In this document: positions 53,541-62,944 of the stretch, one piece after another
Layout of the letters: every line of letters begins with the position of its first letter
How positions within the stretch are numbered: the stretch's first letter is position 1
DNA from: Acidisphaera sp. L21
Lineage (GTDB): Bacteria; Pseudomonadota; Alphaproteobacteria; Acetobacterales; Acetobacteraceae
Length of the DNA stretch: 64,000 nt
Assembly (NCBI RefSeq): GCF_009765685.1
Contig: NZ_LMUY01000007.1
Span: 20,939 to 84,938, forward strand
Reading direction: 5' to 3'
Made by a program: the position numbers and the translations under genes
The notes under the pieces: model-generated
Database searches by the model: none
What the model saw: only the letters and a program-made list of their open reading frames with translations
Told to the model about the DNA's origin: nothing

Positions 53541-53569
53541 AGTATTTCGACGGAACGCGCTGTTTTCAA
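53541..53569 (-). promoter_or_regulatory. Putative sigma-70 type promoter for lpxC
   Basis: On the minus strand, TTGAAA (53569-53564) and AATACT (53546-53541) are 17 bases apart, five and four matches to TTGACA and TATAAT. The site is just behind the ftsZ stop, leaving a leader of about 110 bases that contains the stem-loop at 53486-53515. Confidence 0.45.
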
Positions 53570-53587
53570 ACGAATTTTCGCAGTGCG

Positions 53588-55177
53588 TTACGACGATTGG
53601 CGACGCAGGAAGGCGGGGATGTCCAAACCCATCTCCTCGGTATGTGTCGGGCGTACCGTGGCCGAGGCATCCGGCTGGTTAGCCAGTGATGGCTCCGAAC
53701 GCTGCTGCGGCTCCGGCGCAGGGGCCGGGGCGGCGGAGCGACCGCGGATGGCACCGGTGACGATCCCGAACAGGCTGTTGCGGGCGGGCGGCGCGGCTTG
53801 CACCGGGGCCTGCTGGGCCACCACCGTTGGCGCATCGGTGAACAACCCGGCACGTGGCGGCACGAACGGACGCTGGGCCTGCACGGGCGCGGCAGCTGCA
53901 ACCGGCGCTGGGGCGGCGACCGGCCGTTGGCGAGGCTGCTCCTGCGGGGCGGCATGCATCACTTCCGGCTCGGCGGCCGGCTGACTGTACTGCTGCTGTT
54001 GCGGCACGGCGGGTGCGCCCATCAGGCTGACGGTGTTGGGCTGCGCCATCGGCATGGCGACCTGCGGCTGCATGGACGGGATCGGCATGGCGTGGGCCGG
54101 CTGCATGCCACCCGTCGACGCCGCCGGCATCGGCTGCGCGACCGCGACGGCGGCGCCACCACCGCCGACTGCAACCAGGCGGGGCCGCTGCGCCTCGACC
54201 GCCTGCACCGTGTCGATGCCGGTGGCGACCACGGACACACGCACGCGGCCCGACAGATTCTCGTCCACGGCGGAGCCGAAGATGATGTTGGCGTCGTCGG
54301 CCACTTCCTCGCGGATGCGGTTGGCGGCCTGGTCGACCTCGAACAGGGTCATGTCCTCGCCGCCGGTGATGTTGATCAGCAGGCCGCGGGCGCCGGACAT
54401 GGAGGTGTCTTCCAGCAGCGGGTTGCTGATGGCGGCCTCGGCGGCGCGGATAGCGCGGTTCTCGCCCTCGGCCTCGCCGGTGCCCATCATGGCCTTGCCC
54501 ATCTCCGCCATCACGGTGCGGATGTCGGCGAAGTCCAGGTTCACCAGGCCGGGCGCCATCATCAGGTCGGTCACGCCGCGAACGCCCATATACAGGACGT
54601 GGTCGGCCATCTTGAACGCTTCCTTCCAGCCGGTGCGCTCGTTGGCCAGGCGGAAGAGGTTCTGGTTCGGGATCACGATCAACGTGTCGACGTAGCTCTG
54701 CAGTTCGGCGATGCCGGCATCGGCCGACTTGGCCCGGCGGCCGCCTTCGAAGGTGAAGGGCTTGGTCACCACGCCCACAGTCAGCACGCCGCGCTCACGC
54801 GCCATGCGGGCGATGACGGGGGCTGCACCGGTGCCGGTGCCGCCGCCCATGCCGGCGGTGATGAACACCATGTGGGTGCCCTCGAGGTGACGGGCCAACT
54901 CCTCGCTGGCTTCCTCGGCGGCGGCGCGGCCGATCTCCGGCTTGGCGCCGGCGCCCAGGCCCTGGGTCAGATGTGGCCCAAGCTGGATGCGACGGTCGGC
55001 CCGGCTGTGCATCAACTGCTGCGCGTCGGTGTTGGCGACGACGAAATCCACGCCCTGCAGGTTGAGCGCGATCATGTTGTCGACGGCGTTGGTGCCACCG
55101 CCGCCAACGCCGATCACGGTAATCCGGGGCGTGAAATCGGTGTGCAACTGCTGCGGGACGGTCAGATTGAGGGTCAT
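53588..55177 (-). CDS. ftsZ: Cell division protein FtsZ
   Basis: The protein has 529 residues. The nucleotide-binding tubulin signature [15 protein letters not shown] lies near residue 105, with [16 protein letters not shown] near 22. The T7 loop is [11 protein letters not shown] near 212. After about residue 330, a long Pro/Gln/Ala-rich disordered linker follows. The C-terminus [14 protein letters not shown] is the conserved peptide that binds FtsA and other partners. The linker is longer than in E. coli, as in many alphaproteobacteria. It has GGAGGAA before its ATG and starts 46 bases after ftsA. Confidence 0.97.
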   Translation of the reverse strand: MTLNLTVPQQLHTDFTPRITVIGVGGGGTNAVDNMIALNLQGVDFVVANTDAQQLMHSRADRRIQLGPHLTQGLGAGAKPEIGRAAAEEASEELARHLEGTHMVFITAGMGGGTGTGAAPVIARMARERGVLTVGVVTKPFTFEGGRRAKSADAGIAELQSYVDTLIVIPNQNLFRLANERTGWKEAFKMADHVLYMGVRGVTDLMMAPGLVNLDFADIRTVMAEMGKAMMGTGEAEGENRAIRAAEAAISNPLLEDTSMSGARGLLINITGGEDMTLFEVDQAANRIREEVADDANIIFGSAVDENLSGRVRVSVVATGIDTVQAVEAQRPRLVAVGGGGAAVAVAQPMPAASTGGMQPAHAMPIPSMQPQVAMPMAQPNTVSLMGAPAVPQQQQYSQPAAEPEVMHAAPQEQPRQRPVAAPAPVAAAAPVQAQRPFVPPRAGLFTDAPTVVAQQAPVQAAPPARNSLFGIVTGAIRGRSAAPAPAPEPQQRSEPSLANQPDASATVRPTHTEEMGLDIPAFLRRQSS

Positions 55178-55223
55178 GAATTTCCTCCGTTAATGGGGGT
55201 GTGAGGGAACAGGCCGGGGATCA

Positions 55224-56534
55224 TCAGACCCGGTCCCGCAAAAAGCTGACGATGCGGCGGACGAGGCCCGCCGGACGTTCTTCGGCGCCGAGGTCGAGGT
55301 CGCTGAGGCTGCGGCCCTCGCCGGAGGCCCACAGCAGCAACCCGGCAGACACGGCGAAACCCGGCCCGGTCGCCGAATCCGGCAGGCCGCGCAGGATGCG
55401 GATATCGGGGCGGCCGAGCCGGACCTGGCGACCCAAGATGCGTGCCGCCATCTCCCGCGCGCCGACCAATTGGCTGGCGCCGCCGGTCAGCACGACGCGG
55501 GTGCCGGCGGCATTGCCGAGCCCGGCCCCTTCCAGTCGGTCGCGAACCAGTTCGAACGTCTCTTCGAGACGCGGCTTGATGATCGACACCACCATCGAGC
55601 GGGGGTAGCGCGCATGGGCATGGTCGTCCTCCCCTACCATGGGCACGGTCAGCATCTCGCGCTCGTCATCCGGGCTGCCTTGGGCGGATCCGTTCAGCGT
55701 CTTGATCCGCTCGGCTGCGGTGACGGTGGTCGACAGCAACCGGGCGATATCGTTGGTGACGTGCTGGCCGCCGACAGGAAGCTGCGCGGTGTGCAACAAC
55801 TGGCCCTCGGAAAACACCGCCATCCCGGTGGTGCCGGCGCCCATGTCGATGACGGTGGCGCCCAGTTCGCGCTCGTCCTCCACCAGGGTGGACATGCCGG
55901 CGGCCATCGGGGCGGAGACGAGTTCGGCGATGTCGAGTTCGGCGCGGGCGGCGGTGGCGCCCAGGTTGCGCAGCGCCATGGAGAGCGCGTCGATGACGTG
56001 CAAGCGGGCGGTCAAGGTTTCGCAATGGTGGCCGCGCGGGTCGGCGACGCCGGGCGTCTCGTCCACGCTGAAGGTGAGCGGGAGGGCGTGGATCGTCTCC
56101 CGTCCCTCGGTGATGGCGCGGGCGCGGCCTTCCTGCACGACGCGGCGGATATCGGCCTCGGTCACGGCGCGGCCGCCGACGGGCCATTGCACGTTGAACA
56201 GGCGGCTTTCCGGCTGGCCGCAGGTGAGGTTCACGGTGACCGAGCGCAGGCGGTGGTCGCTCATATCCTCGGCCTGGGCCACGGCGCCGCGGATGGCGCG
56301 CTCGGCTTCCTCGAGGTCGGTGATGCCGCCGCCGCGCACGCCGCGGCCGCGCTGCCAGCCCATGCCGAGCACGCGAAGGGAGCCATCACCCTCCGTCCGG
56401 CCGATGAGGCAGACGACCTTGTTGGTGCCGATGTCCAGAACGCCGAACGGCCCGGCGCGCATGGCGCGGGCCCGGGGCGGCGGATCGGCCGGCATCGGAG
56501 GGGGCAACACCGGGCGGCGGGACATCTCGTTCAC
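55224..56534 (-). CDS. ftsA: Cell division protein FtsA
   Basis: The protein has 436 residues from a GTG at 56534, inside the GTGA overlap with ftsQ. An ATG at 56525 would shorten it by three residues. The actin-like ATPase fold shows FGVLDIGTNKVVCLIGR near residue 30, an SHS2 insert (CETLTARLHVIDALSMALRN region) and GATVIDMGAGTTGMAVF near 195. The C-terminal LVRRIVSFLRDRV is the amphipathic membrane-targeting helix. FtsA anchors FtsZ at the membrane. Confidence 0.95.
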   Translation of the reverse strand: MNEMSRRPVLPPPMPADPPPRARAMRAGPFGVLDIGTNKVVCLIGRTEGDGSLRVLGMGWQRGRGVRGGGITDLEEAERAIRGAVAQAEDMSDHRLRSVTVNLTCGQPESRLFNVQWPVGGRAVTEADIRRVVQEGRARAITEGRETIHALPLTFSVDETPGVADPRGHHCETLTARLHVIDALSMALRNLGATAARAELDIAELVSAPMAAGMSTLVEDERELGATVIDMGAGTTGMAVFSEGQLLHTAQLPVGGQHVTNDIARLLSTTVTAAERIKTLNGSAQGSPDDEREMLTVPMVGEDDHAHARYPRSMVVSIIKPRLEETFELVRDRLEGAGLGNAAGTRVVLTGGASQLVGAREMAARILGRQVRLGRPDIRILRGLPDSATGPGFAVSAGLLLWASGEGRSLSDLDLGAEERPAGLVRRIVSFLRDRV

Positions 56535-57403
56535 GCCTTTTTGCCCGTCGCGGGGCCCTGGTTCGGGGCAGACGCCGAGGGCTGCGGGCGGACGACCAGC
56601 CGGTCTGGCAGGCGCATGTCCACGACCGCGAGCGGCCGATCCAGCAGGGATTCGCTGGATTGCAGTTCCGCCAATTTGGCCAGGGCCTGCGGGGCAGCGC
56701 CTTCGGGCAGCAGCACGTCGGTGCCGTTCTTCATCCGCAGGTTCCAGCGGCGCTCACCCACGCGCACGGCGGCCACGACGCGGGATTTCAATGCCGGCTG
56801 GGCGGCCAACGCTTCCAACAATGTCGTGGCGGCTTGCGGGGCGCCGGCGCCGACGACCAATGGCAGTTCACCGAAGGCGGCGACGTCCTCATTGGCGACA
56901 ACCTGGCCGTCGCGATCGATCAGCACGAACTTGCCCTGGTTCTGCCAGATAGCGAAGGGCCGCCGCTCGACCAGGTTGACCACCAGCGTGCCGGGCAGAC
57001 GGCGCTCCACGGCGGCGCTTTCCACCCAGGACAGCGTCTCGATCCGCTCGCGCGCGCCATTGATGGAGAAGCCGAGCATGGAGTCGCCGAGGTGCACGCC
57101 CAATGCCGCGTTCAACAGCACCTCCGGCGTGTTGCTGCGGCCTTCGATGACGATCTTCTGCACGCGCATGTTGGCGGCGGACGCCATGCCATCGCGCAAG
57201 CGGGCGACAGTGCCGCCGGGTTGGGCGGAGTGCACCAGCAGCAGGGCGCACATCACCAGGGCGAACCCGCCCATGCCCCATATCGCCGGGCGCAGATACC
57301 GCCGTTGACGACGCAGCAGCAGCTTCAGCCCGGATGGGCGGCGCGAGACGTCGCGCGGTTGCGGCAGTGCCGGCGTGGGGCGCGGACGGGTTACACGCGG
57401 CAT
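56531..57403 (-). CDS. ftsQ: Cell division protein FtsQ
   Basis: The protein has 290 residues from the ATG at 57403, with GGAG eight bases before it. A basic cytoplasmic tail, one membrane segment (AIWGMGGFALVMCALLLVHS, about 41-60) and a POTRA domain (VQKIVIEGRSNTPEVLLNAA, then LSWVESAAVERRLPGTLVVN) are visible, followed by the FtsQ beta domain. It links early and late divisome proteins. It lies 58 bases after ddl. Confidence 0.92.
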   Translation of the reverse strand: MPRVTRPRPTPALPQPRDVSRRPSGLKLLLRRQRRYLRPAIWGMGGFALVMCALLLVHSAQPGGTVARLRDGMASAANMRVQKIVIEGRSNTPEVLLNAALGVHLGDSMLGFSINGARERIETLSWVESAAVERRLPGTLVVNLVERRPFAIWQNQGKFVLIDRDGQVVANEDVAAFGELPLVVGAGAPQAATTLLEALAAQPALKSRVVAAVRVGERRWNLRMKNGTDVLLPEGAAPQALAKLAELQSSESLLDRPLAVVDMRLPDRLVVRPQPSASAPNQGPATGKKA

Positions 57404-57461
57404 GCAGCGTGCTCCACCATCACGATGGTTGCTGGGCACTGCGTGGGGCGAGTGGCGATGG

Positions 57462-58379
57462 TCATACCCGGCACGCCGCGTTCGCAACCATCCACGCGCA
57501 TAGCGCGGGGAAGGACATGCCGAGATACGCCGCCTGCTCCGGCAACAGAGACGTTTGGGTCAGCCCGGGCTGCGTGTTCACTTCCAACAGCACTAGACGC
57601 CCAGGCTCCCCGGCCGTGTCGTCGTAACGCATATCCGCCCGCGTCGCGCCGCGGCAACCCAGTGCTTGATGCGCGCGCAGGGCAATTTCCATCGCCTGGG
57701 CGAAGATCGTCGGATGCACCTTGGCGGGCAGTGCGTGGACGCTGCCGCCATCGGCGTATTTCGCCTCGTAATCGTAGAATCCGTCGGCCGGGGTGATATC
57801 GGTGACGGTCAATGCGCGGTCGCCCAGCACACCCACGGTCAGTTCACGGCCGGGCACGTATTCCTCGACCAATGCCTCGGTGCCGAAGCGCCAGCCGGCC
57901 GCGATCTCGGCCCGGCGGTTGCCGCCGTGACGCATGATCTCCACCCCGACCGAGGAGCCTTCGTTCACCGGCTTGATGACGTAGGGCAGCGGCATCGGGT
58001 CGGCGTCGAGCAGTTCGGCGACCGGCATCACCCGGCCCTTCGCCACCGGCAGCCCGGCGGCAACGAACAGCGCCTTGGCCGCCTGCTTGTCCATCGCGAT
58101 GGCAGAGGCGCGGACGCCGGAGTGCGTATAGGGAATGCCTAACCAGTCCAGCACGCCCTGGATCGAGCCATCTTCGCCGAACCGGCCGTGCAGCGCGTTG
58201 AACACGACGTCCGGCGCCGGAGTCAGCGCGGTGATCAGCGTGGTCAAATCCGGCCCGACCTCGATCGGGCGCACGTCGAACCCGGCGTCGCGCAAGGCTT
58301 CGATCACCTGGCCGCCGGTGGCGAGGCTGACTTCGCGTTCGGCGGAGATGCCGCCGTACAGGACTGCGACTTCCTTCAT
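57462..58379 (-). CDS. ddl: D-alanine-D-alanine ligase
   Basis: The protein has 305 residues from the ATG at 58379, the usual Ddl length. [19 protein letters not shown] is the classic start. The ATP-grasp fold shows ALHGRFGEDGSIQGVLDWLG near residue 63, VIKPVNEGSSVGVEIM near 135 and LLEVNTQPGLTQTSLLPEQA near 268. It joins two D-Ala for the peptidoglycan stem. It overlaps murB as ATGA. Confidence 0.96.
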   Translation of the reverse strand: MKEVAVLYGGISAEREVSLATGGQVIEALRDAGFDVRPIEVGPDLTTLITALTPAPDVVFNALHGRFGEDGSIQGVLDWLGIPYTHSGVRASAIAMDKQAAKALFVAAGLPVAKGRVMPVAELLDADPMPLPYVIKPVNEGSSVGVEIMRHGGNRRAEIAAGWRFGTEALVEEYVPGRELTVGVLGDRALTVTDITPADGFYDYEAKYADGGSVHALPAKVHPTIFAQAMEIALRAHQALGCRGATRADMRYDDTAGEPGRLVLLEVNTQPGLTQTSLLPEQAAYLGMSFPALCAWMVANAACRV

Positions 58380-59311
58380 GCGACGACCTCCGGCCGGCCG
58401 GCCGGGATGCCGATGCGCTTGATCTCCCATTCCAGCGTCACACCGCTGGCGGCGTGGACCCGACGGCGGACTTCTTCGCCCAGCCCCTCCAAGTCGGCGG
58501 AGGTGGCGCCGCCGGTGTTGAGCAGGAAGTTGCAGTGCTTCTCACTCACCTGCGCACCACCGCGACGCAGGCCACGGCAGCCGGAGGCGTCGATCAGCTC
58601 CCACGCCTTCATGTCCGGCGGGTTGCGGAAGGTGGAACCGCCGGTGCGGGCGCGGACGGGCTGCGTCGCTTCGCGGCTGATGCGGATGTCGGCCATGCGG
58701 GACGCGATCATCCGGGGGTCGCCGGGTTGCGCGTGGAAGCGCGCCCGCACCACGACGGCGCCGGGCGGCAGGCTGGCATGGCGGTAGGCGAAATGCAGTG
58801 CCGGGGCGGCCAGGCGCGCGATGCCGGCGGAGGTGACGATTTCCACCCAGTCCAGGCACCCGGCGACATCGCCACCGTAGGCGCCTGCGTTCATCGCCAC
58901 CGCACCACCGACCGAGCCGGGTATGCCAGACAGAAATTCCAGCCCGGCCAATCCGGCGGCGGCCGCATGCTCGGCGACGTTTGCGTCCAGCGCGGCGGCA
59001 CCGGCGACCACGCCGTCGCGTTCGGTCACCACGTCGCCAAAGCCGCGGGCCAGGCGCACGACGACGCCGGTGATGCCGCCGTCACGCACGATCAGGTTGG
59101 AGGCTGCGCCGATCACCGTCAGCGGCGCGTCCATTGGCAGGTCTTGCAGCAGGGTCGCCAGATCGTCGGCATCGGCGGGGCGCACCAGCACCTCCGCAGC
59201 ACCGCCGACGCGGAACCAGGTGAACGCCGCCAATGCCGCATTGGCCTGCACGCGCCCCACGAGGGACGGCAGGCGTTGCAGCAAATGCGGGGTGGTAGGA
59301 AGCGCCATCAT
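58376..59311 (-). CDS. murB: UDP-N-acetylenolpyruvoylglucosamine reductase
   Basis: The protein has 311 residues. The FAD-binding fold is clear: [20 protein letters not shown] near residue 30 and [20 protein letters not shown] near 120. The late [20 protein letters not shown] has the catalytic Ser, and a final Glu lies near the C-terminus. It reduces enolpyruvyl-UDP-GlcNAc to UDP-MurNAc. It starts with tandem ATGs that overlap the murC stop by four bases. Confidence 0.96.
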   Translation of the reverse strand: MMALPTTPHLLQRLPSLVGRVQANAALAAFTWFRVGGAAEVLVRPADADDLATLLQDLPMDAPLTVIGAASNLIVRDGGITGVVVRLARGFGDVVTERDGVVAGAAALDANVAEHAAAAGLAGLEFLSGIPGSVGGAVAMNAGAYGGDVAGCLDWVEIVTSAGIARLAAPALHFAYRHASLPPGAVVVRARFHAQPGDPRMIASRMADIRISREATQPVRARTGGSTFRNPPDMKAWELIDASGCRGLRRGGAQVSEKHCNFLLNTGGATSADLEGLGEEVRRRVHAASGVTLEWEIKRIGIPAGRPEVVA

Positions 59312-60735
59312 GCCGACCGCCGCGTCCCACCCTGCAGCTTGGTCAACTGGTCCGGCAGGGCGGCCGCCCAGGCGGTGATGTTGCCGGCGCCGAGACAGAT
59401 GACCATGTCGCCGGATTTCGCGATGGCGTGGATCATTTCGGCCAGGTGTTCCGGGCCCGGTAGTGGGACGACGCTGCGGTGGCCATTGGCGCGCAGGCCG
59501 TCCACCAGGGCGTCGCGGGTGACACCGGGGATCGGCGCCTCGCCGGCCGCATAGACGTCGGCCACGATGACGGTGCCGGCGTCGTTCATGCAGGTGCAGA
59601 ACTCGGCGAACAGGGATTGCAGGCGGGTGTAGCGGTGGGGCTGGACGATGGCGATCACGTCACGGGCGCCGGCCTGGCGGGCGGCCTTCAGCACGGCCAT
59701 GATTTCCACCGGGTGGTGGCCGTAATCGTCGATGACGGTGATGCCGCCGGACTCGCCGGTCTTGGTGAAGCGGCGCTTGACGCCCTTGAAGCCGAGGATG
59801 GCGCTCTTCAGCGTCGCCTCGTCGATCTCCATCTCGACGCCGATGGCGATCGCGGCCAGCGAGTTGGAGACGTTGTGCTGCCCCAGCATGGGCAGGCGGA
59901 ACGGACCCATGCGGCGGGAGCGGTTATGGGCGCGGTCATTGACCATCACCTCGAACGTGGCGCCCATCCGGTCGGAAATCACGCGCTCGGCCCGCACGTC
60001 GGCCTGGGGGCTGAAGCCGTAGGTGATGACCCGGCGGTCCGACAGGCGGGGGATCATCTGCTGCACCGCCGGGTGGTCGATGCACAGCACGGCGAAGCCG
60101 TAAAACGGAATGTTGCCGACGAACTGGTCGTAGCCGGCGGTCATCGCCTCGGCACTGCCCCAATGGTCCAGGTGTTCGGCGTCCATGTTGGTGACCACGG
60201 CGATGGTGGCGGGCAGGCGCAGGAAAGAGCCGTCGCTCTCGTCCGCCTCGACCACCATCCAGTCGCCGGCACCGAGGCGGGTGTTGGAGCCGTAGGCGTT
60301 GATGATGCCGCCGTTGATGACGGTCGGGTCCAGATGCGCGGCCTCCAGCACCGAGGCGACCATGGAGGTGGTGGTGGTCTTGCCGTGGGTGCCGCCGATG
60401 GCGATCGCCCAGCGCAGGCGCATCAGTTCGGCAAGCATCTCGGCGCGGCGGACGACCGGGATGAGGCGGGCGCGAGCGGCCACGACTTCGGGGTTGTCGC
60501 GCTTGACGGCGGTGGAGGTGACGATGACCTGAGCGTCGCCCACGTTGGCCGCGTCATGGCCGACGGCGACGGGAATGCCGCTCTCGCGCAGGCGCTTCAC
60601 GTTGGCGCTGTCGGCGATGTCGCTGCCCTGCACGGAGTAGCCGAGGTTATGCAGCACCTCCGCGATGCCGGACATGCCGATGCCGCCGATGCCCACAAAA
60701 TGGATCGTGCCGATGCCGAGCGGGAGCGCCCTCAT
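59308..60735 (-). CDS. murC: UDP-N-acetylmuramate-L-alanine ligase
   Basis: The protein has 475 residues from the ATG at 60735. It shows [20 protein letters not shown] near residue 12, the ATP-binding [20 protein letters not shown] near 112, [12 protein letters not shown] and the [10 protein letters not shown] motif near 350. It adds L-Ala to UDP-MurNAc. The upstream in-frame extension belongs to murG territory and is not translated with it. The gene overlaps murG as ATGA. Confidence 0.97.
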   Translation of the reverse strand: MRALPLGIGTIHFVGIGGIGMSGIAEVLHNLGYSVQGSDIADSANVKRLRESGIPVAVGHDAANVGDAQVIVTSTAVKRDNPEVVAARARLIPVVRRAEMLAELMRLRWAIAIGGTHGKTTTTSMVASVLEAAHLDPTVINGGIINAYGSNTRLGAGDWMVVEADESDGSFLRLPATIAVVTNMDAEHLDHWGSAEAMTAGYDQFVGNIPFYGFAVLCIDHPAVQQMIPRLSDRRVITYGFSPQADVRAERVISDRMGATFEVMVNDRAHNRSRRMGPFRLPMLGQHNVSNSLAAIAIGVEMEIDEATLKSAILGFKGVKRRFTKTGESGGITVIDDYGHHPVEIMAVLKAARQAGARDVIAIVQPHRYTRLQSLFAEFCTCMNDAGTVIVADVYAAGEAPIPGVTRDALVDGLRANGHRSVVPLPGPEHLAEMIHAIAKSGDMVICLGAGNITAWAAALPDQLTKLQGGTRRSA

Positions 60736-61826
60736 GCTGCGACCCTCGCATGGGAGAGCACGAGATCGGCCAGGCGGGATGCGGCATCCGGCTGGGCAAC
60801 GCTGCGTGCCGCCTGCCCGGCAGCGGCCAGCGCGGCCGGATCGGCCAGCAGGGTGGCGATGCGGTCGCCCAGCGCGGCGATGCCGGATTGCGGGATGACC
60901 CACGCGGCGCCGGCCTGGGCCAATGCCTGGGCGTTCGCGGTCTGGTGGTCGTCGATCGCACCCGGCAGCGGCACCAGGATCGCGGGGCGACCGGCGACTG
61001 CAAGCTCGGCCACGGTGGATGCGCCGGAGCGGGCGATGACGAGATCGGCCTGGGACAAGCGTGTGGGTATGTCGGTGAAGAAAGTGGACAACTCTGCGGA
61101 AATACCTGATTCGGCGTAGGAATTGCCTACACGCGTGATGTCTTCGGGACGGCATTGCTGCACCACGCGCAAGCGGGCGCGCAGATCGGCGGACAGCGAC
61201 GCAAGGGCGGATGGCACGGCGTCGCTGAACACGCGGGCGCCGAGCGATCCCCCCAGCACGAGGATGTGCAGCGCGCCATCGGCAGCGCGCTGGGCGACGG
61301 CGCGGGTGAAGTCCGGACGGACCGGATTGCCGGTCACCACCGTGGCGACACCCTGCGGGATACCGGCGGTGTTGGCGACGGACAGCGCCAGCACCGTGGC
61401 GCGGCGAGACAGCATACGGTTGGCGCGGCCCAACACCGCATTCTGCTCGTGCAGGACGATCGGCGGGGCATTGCGCATCAGCCGCGTCGCCAGCACCGGC
61501 GCCACGGTGGGATAGCCGCCGAAGCCCACGATCGCCGCGGCGTCGATGCGGCTTAGGATGGATCGGGCCTGCAGCGCACCGGCGGCCAGGCGACCCACGG
61601 CCACCACGCCGCGCAGGCCCCGACCGGCAATGCCGGCGCCACGCAACACGTAGACTTCACGACCCTGCCAGCTCTCGGGCAGCTTGGCGGCGGCGCGGGC
61701 GTCGGTCATCAGCGCCACGCGATGGCCGCGGTCGACCAACTCGCTTGCCAGCGCCTCGGCCGGGAAGAAATGGCCGCCAGTGCCGCCCGCCGCGATGACG
61801 ATCGGCTTCACTGCCGGTCCCCTCAC
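60732..61826 (-). CDS. murG: UDP-N-acetylglucosamine-N-acetylmuramyl-(pentapeptide) pyrophosphoryl-undecaprenol N-acetylglucosamine transferase
   Basis: The protein has 364 residues from a GTG at 61826, inside the GTGA overlap with ftsW. A second GTG at 61811, with GAGGGG before it, would give [16 protein letters not shown]28 motifs are [34 protein letters not shown] and a late [20 protein letters not shown]. It makes lipid II from lipid I at the inner face of the membrane. Confidence 0.96.
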   Translation of the reverse strand: MRGPAVKPIVIAAGGTGGHFFPAEALASELVDRGHRVALMTDARAAAKLPESWQGREVYVLRGAGIAGRGLRGVVAVGRLAAGALQARSILSRIDAAAIVGFGGYPTVAPVLATRLMRNAPPIVLHEQNAVLGRANRMLSRRATVLALSVANTAGIPQGVATVVTGNPVRPDFTRAVAQRAADGALHILVLGGSLGARVFSDAVPSALASLSADLRARLRVVQQCRPEDITRVGNSYAESGISAELSTFFTDIPTRLSQADLVIARSGASTVAELAVAGRPAILVPLPGAIDDHQTANAQALAQAGAAWVIPQSGIAALGDRIATLLADPAALAAAGQAARSVAQPDAASRLADLVLSHARVAA

Positions 61827-62944
61827 GACACGTCGCCGTGGTGGCGACGCCGGGTCAGCGCCAGCAGCATGCCCATGCCGAGCGCGATCGCGATCACCGA
61901 CGATCCGCCGTAGCTGACGAAGGGCAGCGTCATGCCCTTGGTCGGGATCAGATGCAGCGTGCTCGCCATGTTCACGAAGGCCTGCAGGCCGAAGCTGGTC
62001 ACCAGCCCGGCGGAGGCGAGGATCACGAACTCATCATGCTCGGCCAGCAGGCGGAGCAGGCCGCGCATCACGATGAAGGCGAAGATGCACAGCACGAGCA
62101 GGCAGACTACCAGGCCGAACTCCTCCCCCATCACGGCGAAGACGAAGTCGGCATGGGCGTCGGGCAGGATGTCCTTTACACGGCCCTCACCGGGGCCGCG
62201 GCCGAGCAGGCCACCGTTTCCGAAGGCCTCAAGCGCGGTGTTGACCTGGTAGGAGTCGCCGACCGCGGGGTCGAGGAACCGGCTAACGCGGCTACGCACG
62301 TGCGGGAAGAAGGCGTAGGCGCCCACGCCGGACGCGCCGAGCATCGCCACGCCGACACCGACGAAGAACAGGTTCAGCCCGCCCACGAAGAGCTGGGCGA
62401 AGAACACCGCCGTCACCACGGCCAACATGCCGATATCGGGCTGGCTTTTCAGCAGCATCAGGATCACGCCGTAGACGCCGAAGGCGATGGCCATGCCGGG
62501 GAAGCCGCGGGTGCGCTTGCCCTCCGCCAGCAGCCAGGCGGCGACCACGGCGAAGCATGGCTTCAGGAATTCGCTCGGCTGCAGCGACAGGCCGGGCAGC
62601 GCGATCCAGCGCCGGGCGCCCTTGATCTCGACCCCGGTCACCAGCGTCATCGCGGTGAGCACCAGGGCGATGACGCAGCCGGCCAGGGCAAGGCGGCGCA
62701 CGCCCTTGGGCGACAGGAGCGACGTGCCGATGACCACCCCTGCGGCGGCCATCAGGAAGAACACCTGCTTGAAGATGAAGCTGTCGCGGCTGACGTGGAT
62801 CCGCTCGGCCACCGCCGGGCTGGCGGCCAGCATCATGACGTAGCCGAAGCCGATGAGGATCGCGATCGCCAGCAGCGTCAGCCGGTCGATCGTCCACCAC
62901 CAGCGGCCGAGCGTGGAGGTATCGGCGCGGGACAATGCGGGCAT
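61823..62944 (-). CDS. ftsW: Lipid II glycosyltransferase FtsW (SEDS family)
   Basis: The protein has 373 residues and about ten membrane segments. SEDS features include IKGARRWIALPGLSLQPSEF near residue 110, the RFLDP...GDSYQVNTAL region with conserved polar residues, GEEFGLVVCLLVLC and the near-terminal LPFVSYGGSSVIA. With its class B PBP partner (ftsI, outside the window) it polymerises septal peptidoglycan. RodA is excluded by position in the dcw cluster. The ATG shares its A with the murD stop TGA. Confidence 0.95.
   Translation of the reverse strand: MPALSRADTSTLGRWWWTIDRLTLLAIAILIGFGYVMMLAASPAVAERIHVSRDSFIFKQVFFLMAAAGVVIGTSLLSPKGVRRLALAGCVIALVLTAMTLVTGVEIKGARRWIALPGLSLQPSEFLKPCFAVVAAWLLAEGKRTRGFPGMAIAFGVYGVILMLLKSQPDIGMLAVVTAVFFAQLFVGGLNLFFVGVGVAMLGASGVGAYAFFPHVRSRVSRFLDPAVGDSYQVNTALEAFGNGGLLGRGPGEGRVKDILPDAHADFVFAVMGEEFGLVVCLLVLCIFAFIVMRGLLRLLAEHDEFVILASAGLVTSFGLQAFVNMASTLHLIPTKGMTLPFVSYGGSSVIAIALGMGMLLALTRRRHHGDVS

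Noticed and set aside
59308..61155. 615-codon frame extending murC upstream
   Set aside because: The extra 140 codons overlap murG in another frame and are Arg-rich shadow sequence. The conserved MurC start is at 60735.
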